Positions 57,669 to 64,000 of a stretch of 64,000 nucleotides of DNA are shown here, one piece after another. The notes below the pieces were generated by a model that was given only the letters and a program-made list of their open reading frames with translations, had not been told where the DNA came from and did not search any database. This DNA comes from Ianthella basta (lineage: Eukaryota > Porifera > Demospongiae > Verongiida > Ianthellidae), in the NCBI GenBank assembly GCA_964019415.1, contig OZ025883.1, positions 3,719,586-3,783,585 on the forward strand, in the 5' to 3' direction. The first letter of the stretch is position 1. Each line of letters starts with the position of its first letter. The position numbers were made by a program, and so were the translations under genes.

Positions 57669-60600
57669 ATTCCCTAGCCACACCCCATTGACGGCTAAGC
57701 ATAATTCTATCCAAGACCTGCTGCCTACCGTGCTATTCATCCATCATGTCTGACTTCGCACCTCATGTCAGGACACATACACAGCAGTGCACACCTTAGT
57801 GCACATCATGCTGTCTCGACCATTATTTGCCAACATGCCCCTCCATACTCCCGCTCGCCCCCACAATGTTTTACATTCGTCTAGTGTATATAAGCAGTAT
57901 AAATTAACATATGTGAACCCTACCCATGTGAAGTCATAAAACTGCATGCATGGGTTCTTGGGATGCCCTGGAGGAAACATGCCCAGCAGGTTAATAAATT
58001 GAGGCTTTCTGCTAGCTAAAGAATTTCATAGATGGAGACCAAGTTAAGCCTTTGTCCGTGTGAAAGGTGCAGACAAAGCGCTAATATGTTCATAAGAGAA
58101 CACTTAAAATGTAGTACATTTTACTGATGCATAGTGGTATATGGTATATTACACATGTACAACATGGCTCATGTGCATGCCATACAGTGTAGCTATGTGC
58201 CAGTGCTAGCTACAAGCTATAGGAAATAGAACACCAGTGCAAGGTGCAGAGGGTAGCTAGCTAACCAACAAAAGTGCAAGCAGAGTGCTTGTACTAGTTG
58301 GTGGAAGGAGATACATGCACCTGTGACCAGTGCAAGCTACTGAAGGTCAGGGCAACTGGGCACCAGCATGGGTGGCAGTGTTGGAGTGGGATGTAGCAAC
58401 AAAACAACTTGGTCTAAACAACTGAGGTTGAGAAATGCCCAAAATGTACGCACAACTACATACACACGAGCCATATGTTGTGATCCTTATCATGGGCAAA
58501 AAGACAAAAATAGCTTTGTATATATTAAGTGAATCCTAATAAGGCAGAAATACCAACAGGACGCCATTTTGATAAAGGCGGAACCGACCGCACAACTCCC
58601 TGGAACTGACTCTATCAATCCTCTCTAAATTTATACCTTATCTCTATCATCCGAAGACAGGGACCCTGTTAGCTAGCTAACGCAGGAATATCCATCGGCT
58701 GGCATTACCCAAAGCGCCACAGCTGCCTGGCAGAACTGATCGCGTGACTGACGAGTGAGTACTGCACCTTCTCAATGGTTGTCACCACTCCCCCCACCTC
58801 GGACAATCCCAGGTTGTAGGGTGGGGATTGTTCTGGTAGTTGAAGCTCCAGGGGTGGGGGCGTTGGTTTGGCCGATAAAACAAACTGTTAGCCTAGTTGT
58901 TGTCCCCGCTGTTGGTGCGGGGATTTGCATCCTAAGTTGTGCCCAAAGGGTGGGGGAAGTGTCGCAAGACCTGTTACTAGCCTGTTGCAAGTTTATGACT
59001 GTAAGCTAGCTGAGGTGATAGAGTAAGGGTGCATGCATATGCCTACTTAGGTGCGTCCACTGGATATTAACTAGCCAATGCATAATTCACTGTAGATTGC
59101 TAAATTGTGCATGTGAGAACTCCACAGATATGGCAAATTTATTGTACGCACTTAGCTATTCCTCAAGCTCTAGTGCTGCTTCAGCTGTTATTAATCATAT
59201 CATGAGTCTGTCTTCACAGATCATGTCATCCTTCATGCAGGTCACAACTCTTTCCAATACCCCCACCACTCACCTAGTGTCTTTTGTCATCTTTCGGAGG
59301 TCCAGCCACTACATGGTCTGTAGTTCAAAGCACATCCATTAACTCTCCTGTGTTACATACATACGTATCGCCACCACCACCGGACACAACACCTCCATCA
59401 ACTCTGTATTCCCCCAACACATGTTATTAACAACTACGTCTGAAATCTTATTTAATTCCACTGCTGGGAGCTGGGCTGTTCAAGAAATCTGCCCTTGTAT
59501 TATCTAACTGTCTGTTCCTGTAGTGACGAAGTTTAACACTCACCCAGTTCATTTATACCCACTAGCAATACACTAGCCTATCATCTCAAAGCTTCTCCAC
59601 TACCACCAGATGTGGCACTGCCTGAAAACAGGACACTAGCTTTCCATCACCACCAGATACTGCACCACTTGACAGTTCTGTAGTAGCATCATCTTGACTG
59701 AATATTTTGTTTCCACCACAACAATCTGCACCACCCAATAACTCTACACTCTTCATGTATCTATTTTTACTTGCAGTGTCTGGATACTCCTCCAATTGAT
59801 AAGAACTAGTACATAGCAGCACTATCTGGCAATACAACTGATACTTCTCCACTGCGAACAGGTGCAACAGCATTCAACAACTGTGTACACCTATGACTGT
59901 ACATTTGCCCTAGTATTGTCTGAACCTTACCCTCCTTCAAATTGTAACACACTACAGTAACAGGCTTGTCAACTATACCTGACACTCCTCCACCATTGCC
60001 AGATACAGCACCACCGGGAGACAAACATCATCTAATAAATAGATTCAGCACCATTTGACACCAACTCACCACAACAACCACTATTGGTATCTTCCGTTAC
60101 CAGAAGCAGCACCATCTACAACACCGCTCCGATAACCAACTGTGAAAGCATCTGCTGAACTGTACGGCCCTCCATCACCTGTCAGAAGCAGCACTTTCTG
60201 ACACTGCCACATGTGCTCTCCTCCTCCATTCACTGGAAGCACCCCAGCAGTGAACACATACCTCTACAGCTCCCTAAAAGACATCACTGTTGGTGAGTGC
60301 TCCTATTCATACTGTATTGTAGCAGTACACCCAACACACACTGTTGTATGTGAGTGAACTCAACTTGTGAATTGTATTACATTTGTTCATATGATAGTAC
60401 ACTGTATGTTAGGCACTAGTCATACTACAACAGAAAGATTGGTGATGGCATTAAAATTTGTGGTGATGTTGCTGAACATAAACAATCATTCAAACTATGT
60501 ATGAGTAAAAATGACTGAAGTTGTGCTTTGTGAGTTTAGGTTGTCTCTGAGCTCAAGAGCTGCCATCACATTCTGCTATGTCTTTTTTCTGGCCAAAGAT

Positions 60601-60873
60601 ATCTGCATTGGAGTGCAGGATTACAGTCGCAATCATAGTCTGTGCTAATAAGCTTTGTTGGACTATCCAGCTCATTTGATATCACCATCCTACCCTGTGC
60701 TAGGTTCTGTCCTCATGGTGCCATTACTGGCATGCTGTCACTCATTCCACCTCTATTTCCTATCATCGCCATTGCTGTCACCATGGCCTGCATTGTCATG
60801 GTAGTACTGATGATATGGCAGGCTCATGGCATTGGTGTCATTATTTAATGTGGCAGATTGTGTATTCACCATT
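57669..60873. other. Gene-poor stretch with degenerate CACCACCAGATACTGCACCA-like motifs
   Basis: Between about 59370 and 60240 the motif ACCACCAGATACTGCACCA and variants (CCACCATTGCCAGATACAGC; TTACCAGAAGCAGCACC) recur irregularly every 60-150 bp. On the minus strand they read as SGGDGK / SGNGGG-type repeats in interrupted frames. I cannot tell an old minisatellite from a decayed repeat-protein exon. The rest holds nothing recognisable. Confidence 0.4.
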
Positions 60874-60955
60874 GCCATAGTCTGGCTTACTAGACTGTCC
60901 CTCCCCTTGCACGCCTCTGGGTGCTTACATGGGATGGTCTAGCAAGCCAGACTAC
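60874..60955. mobile_element. About 80-bp MITE with TAGTCTGGCTTACTAGAC ends
   Basis: ATAGTCTGGCTTACTAGACT at the left pairs with GGTCTAGCAAGCCAGACTAC at the right, around about 40 bp. The right end matches dispersed copies at 6612 and 12769, showing a mobile family. Confidence 0.75.
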
Positions 60956-61949
60956 CATTGCCGTTGCCTTCATTTTAGCCATGCTTTTGACTGGTGCCTT
61001 AACCTCTGCTCAAGAGGTATCCTATTGGCCTATAAGGTTCCTTCCATAGTTCATTGGCATAGATGCATTTAGGCAATGCTATCACAGATACTACCAATTG
61101 GAATGATCACCACTCAGTGACCATGATGTGACTGGATTTGGTGTGACAGTCACACATTATTTTCTAATTGTGTATTAATAAGTCAAGTTGGCTTAATGTA
61201 TATGTAGTTGATTCAGTTAAAGTCATTAGCAATAAACGCATGCAATAATACCAATGAACCATCTCTGTTTAATGGTCACTTTGGAAGCCATTCTGTCTCA
61301 TCTGTGAAGTTGTGGTAAAGTCTGTGGTTAGGAACATGAAAATGGGGAACTAAAGTGAGTATAGTAACTGATTGTTGCTGAATAGTTATTGTACTGACTA
61401 TCATGAGGCAACCCCTTACTGACGAACGACCAGTACATTTGTCACTTGCTAATGCAGAAGGTACTGTTTTGCAGCATGTAGACAAATGATAATTGTGCTG
61501 AAACATTAACATTGGTTTATAACAGGCAGATTTGCTCAAGCAGCGGTATTAGCAGAATAGTGGTGTTATTGCAGCTTTTGAAATCTAAAGACCTGATCTA
61601 CATAACCTCTTCCCCATGTAAAGTCCTCTGACCAGGAAACGTTGGACTACGGATCTCAAAGACAGCCTCTGTGTGGTGTCTGAAAGGGTAAGAAGGACCA
61701 TGACGACATGCCCATCGTCAATCAATCAATCAATGAATCAGTGACATGAACTGGACATTTCTTCTACGCAGGAGGTCGTATTTACAGTATGTGCAACTGT
61801 CTATACTATAGTCCTGGATACTGCTTAAGCAAGAACAAATTACTGTAGGTCAATAGGTACTATGTAAAATTGTCCAGCCATCATAATTTAGATATTCCTC
61901 TGGGCTTTTTTCTTCTACAACACAATTAACACTCTCATAATACATCTCA

Positions 61950-62345
61950 CATTGTTCATCTCTTCCAATCTTCCTTTACACTCCTACTGTCTCTTCCTCA
62001 CCATCTCCAGTACCCGTACTTGCCCCAGCCTCTGCAGAATCTCATCATTTGTGGTTCGATCTCTCCAACACACTCCCTCTGTCATTTTCAGTACATTCAT
62101 TTACACAGCATGGATCTTGGACTTCTGCTCTTTGCATGCTGCCATGCATCACATCCATGTTGAATGACCAGCATCAAACTTAGTTTACTTACTCAGCTCT
62201 CTCCTCCTCAGAATTGCCTGACGCATTCCTCTAACAACTCTCGATGCACACCCAATCCTTGCTTCCACTTCATGTTGCATACTGCCACCATCACTGATCA
62301 TGATCCCTAGGTATTTCATTGTGTTTTCCTGCTTTACATTGCTGT
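61950..62345 (-). pseudogene. LINE reverse-transcriptase C-terminal fragment
   Basis: The minus strand reads ENTMKYLGIMISDGGSMQHE, then VEARIGCASRVVRGMRQAIL, and after stops and a deletion KIHAV*MNVLKMTEGVCWRD / RTTNDEILQRLGQVRVLEMV. This is the region after the RT catalytic core in CR1/RTE-like LINEs (KYLG..IS.DG...EI..RI...; ..DR.RN.EI...LG). Several stops and a missing segment make it a remnant. No YxDD motif is retained. Confidence 0.7.
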
Positions 62346-63228
62346 CTACCTACCTACCTGCATCTCGTCTATCTGCCCCTCCCGACTAGGGGAGGGTCAG
62401 GTCAAGCCTATTGTATTGACATGCAGGCATGGGAGCTATTATGCGCTGTGGAATGTAATATTGCATAATGCATTATTAACACGTTACAGCTACGTAAGTA
62501 ATTCAAACTTGCAAGTAGCAGCATTATTCATATATTAGATGCTTTCCTGAACTTTTCAATGTCTGGCAAAGGAGCGACACCAAGGATAATGGATGGTTTG
62601 TTGTTTGGCAATACTCAGTCAAACTCAAACACCAGTGCAAGGCGTGCAAGCACAGGCTCTTCCCAAAGCCAGTCAGCAAAATCATGCCCCACCAGAAATA
62701 ATGCCAAATACAACCTGAAGCTTCTCTGGCTTTATACGTAGCTGCATAGCCAAGATGCAGGTTGGCTTCAATCACAGCATAGAACACTCACTGTCCTAAT
62801 GTAGAAGAAGCTCATTACTATGCTGTTCAAAAAGGCGAATAGATCATGAGCAATGACATAGCAGATTATCCAACGAATGCAGTGATGACATTTTAGTCAT
62901 TGTCAAAACCAGTTGATTACACAGTATTTTGCAGTAGACATTTCCAGTATATACAGACTAAAATTGGGCAATTTCAAATACTAACAGGCTTGTGAACATG
63001 TATTGTCCTACTATTGCCCTAAGTACTTCATATGTGTAGACAGTCAGGTGATATCAAACTGCATGCAGATTCACTTCAAGTTATATTTTGGGCACTGACA
63101 TAGTTATGAGACGTGAGATTCACTGTTATGTCTAGCACTGTATACTGCACATGCAAGCTGTTGGTTACAGCATGTGGTCCATTGTGCTTTGTAGGTTGCA
63201 CCTCCATATATGTGCAAGCGGACTGCAG
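62346..63228. other. Intergenic upstream of the ankyrin gene
   Basis: Short TACC run at 62347-62360, otherwise single-copy AT-rich sequence. The promoter or a 5' exon of the ankyrin gene may lie here; nothing is distinctive. Confidence 0.4.
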
Positions 63229-64000
63229 ATGGATCTTTGGATAGCTTATGAGGAGGATAAGAACTTGGAGAGTATTAGATGTCTCATTCAAGATGGCCAA
63301 GATTTAAACGCCACAGATATATATGGAAGGACACCGTTGATGCTTGCAGCTGCAAAAGGTTTTGACCAAGTAATGTATAAGCTTATCAGAGCAGGTGCTA
63401 GTGTGTCTGCTAAGAACAAGTGGCAACAAACTGCACTTCATCTGGCCAGTAGAGAAGGCTGTCCCAAGATAGTGTGGACACTCATTTGGGCTGGAGCTGA
63501 CGTCAGTGAGCAAGACCAGGATGGAACAACACCTTTGATGGAGGCAGTTTACAGGGGTCATGATCAAGTGGTAAAGGAATTCATCAGAGCAGGTGCAGCT
63601 GTGAATGCAAAGAACTACACAGGACAATCTGCTCTTCACATTGCAAGTCGAGATGGCAGTTATAGTGTTGTCAAAGCGCTCATTCAGGCTGGGGCTGACA
63701 TCAATGGACATGATGAACTTGGCAGAACACATTTGATGTTTGCGGCTCTCAAAGGTCATGACCAAGTTATTCAAGAGCTCATCAGAGCAGGTGCTACAGT
63801 TCGTGCAAAGGACAGCGCGAAGCAAACTGCCATTCACTATGCTAGCAAAGGAGGCCATCCCAGTGTCATCAAGACACTCTATGAAGCTGATGCTTCATCA
63901 ATCAATGGGCATGATCGGTATGGGGGAACACCTTTGATGTGTGCGGTTGAAGGAGGTCATGACAAAGTAGTGCGTGAGCTCATCAGAGCAGGTGCTAGTG
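63229..64000 (+). CDS. Ankyrin-repeat protein, 5' part (runs off the window)
   Basis: Open frame from ATG 63229 (MDLWIAYEEDKNLESIRCLI) to the right edge, 257 codons with no stop. After a partial first repeat come seven 33-residue ankyrin repeats, for example YGRTPLMLAAAKGFDQVMYK and QTALHLASREGCPKIVWTLI. Repeats alternate between a TPLM...LIRAGA type and an ALH...LI.AGAD type, so the true unit is two repeats. Ankyrin arrays bind protein partners; no other domain is visible in this part, so the function is unknown. An acceptor-like CTGCAG directly precedes the ATG, so this may be an internal exon rather than the first. Confidence 0.85.
   Translation, partial: MDLWIAYEEDKNLESIRCLIQDGQDLNATDIYGRTPLMLAAAKGFDQVMYKLIRAGASVSAKNKWQQTALHLASREGCPKIVWTLIWAGADVSEQDQDGTTPLMEAVYRGHDQVVKEFIRAGAAVNAKNYTGQSALHIASRDGSYSVVKALIQAGADINGHDELGRTHLMFAALKGHDQVIQELIRAGATVRAKDSAKQTAIHYASKGGHPSVIKTLYEADASSINGHDRYGGTPLMCAVEGGHDKVVRELIRAGAS

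Noticed and set aside
58755..59009. Hydrophobic 84-codon frame as a membrane protein
   Set aside because: No splice sites or homology that I recognise; a similar length is open on the opposite strand.

Overview
This window is animal nuclear DNA. The genes are split into short exons with GT-AG (rarely GC-AG) introns. There are very long (TG)n/(CA)n tracts, many small inverted-repeat transposons and several dead retro- and DNA transposons. Gene content (a motile-cilium central-apparatus protein, a claudin/PMP22-type four-TM protein, PTB/SH2 phosphotyrosine adaptors, an ankyrin protein), compact genes and abundant TACCGTAT.../GGCGGATT-type MITEs suggest a non-vertebrate metazoan. A demosponge is my best guess, from impression only. 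I see no bacterial operon, CRISPR array, tRNA or rRNA.

Layout. 282-1603 (-): unrecognised gene, at least two exons. 1929-4526 (-): three-exon claudin/PMP22-like protein whose exon phases close perfectly (211 aa). 5059-29605 (-): one large gene, about 42 exons, which I reconstruct as CFAP74 (N-terminal coiled coil, then ASH/MSP-type beta domains; about 1,680 aa). Its introns hold most of the microsatellites and minisatellites. 29606-31002: 1.4 kb gap between divergent genes, a probable shared promoter region. 31003-32613 (+): intronless WD40 protein, DCAF10-like. 33260-33425 (-): PIF1/Helitron helicase scrap.

34378-42264 (+) and 44305-54894 (+): tandem paralogous adaptor genes. The downstream copy encodes PTB, a PxxPxR proline motif, a coiled coil and SH2 (520 aa, Shc-like order). 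The upstream copy (212 aa) lacks the PTB and has an SH2 domain whose FLVR arginine is replaced by cysteine. Their introns carry a Tc1/pogo-type transposase fossil, a Penelope-like element with GIY-YIG endonuclease and a degenerate hammerhead motif, a BEN-domain pseudogene, a TIR element, and foldback sequences. 54895-63228 is gene-poor: a MITE, microsatellites, a 138-bp tandem duplication and a LINE reverse-transcriptase fragment. 63229 to the right edge (+): start of an ankyrin-repeat protein with a strict two-repeat (198-bp) higher-order period.

Exon models come from reading splice sites, phase continuity and remembered family sequence. No alignment or transcript evidence was available. The most interesting items are the pseudo-SH2 paralog next to its intact PTB-SH2 sister, two phase-forced GC-AG introns in CFAP74, and the Penelope element with its ribozyme remnant.
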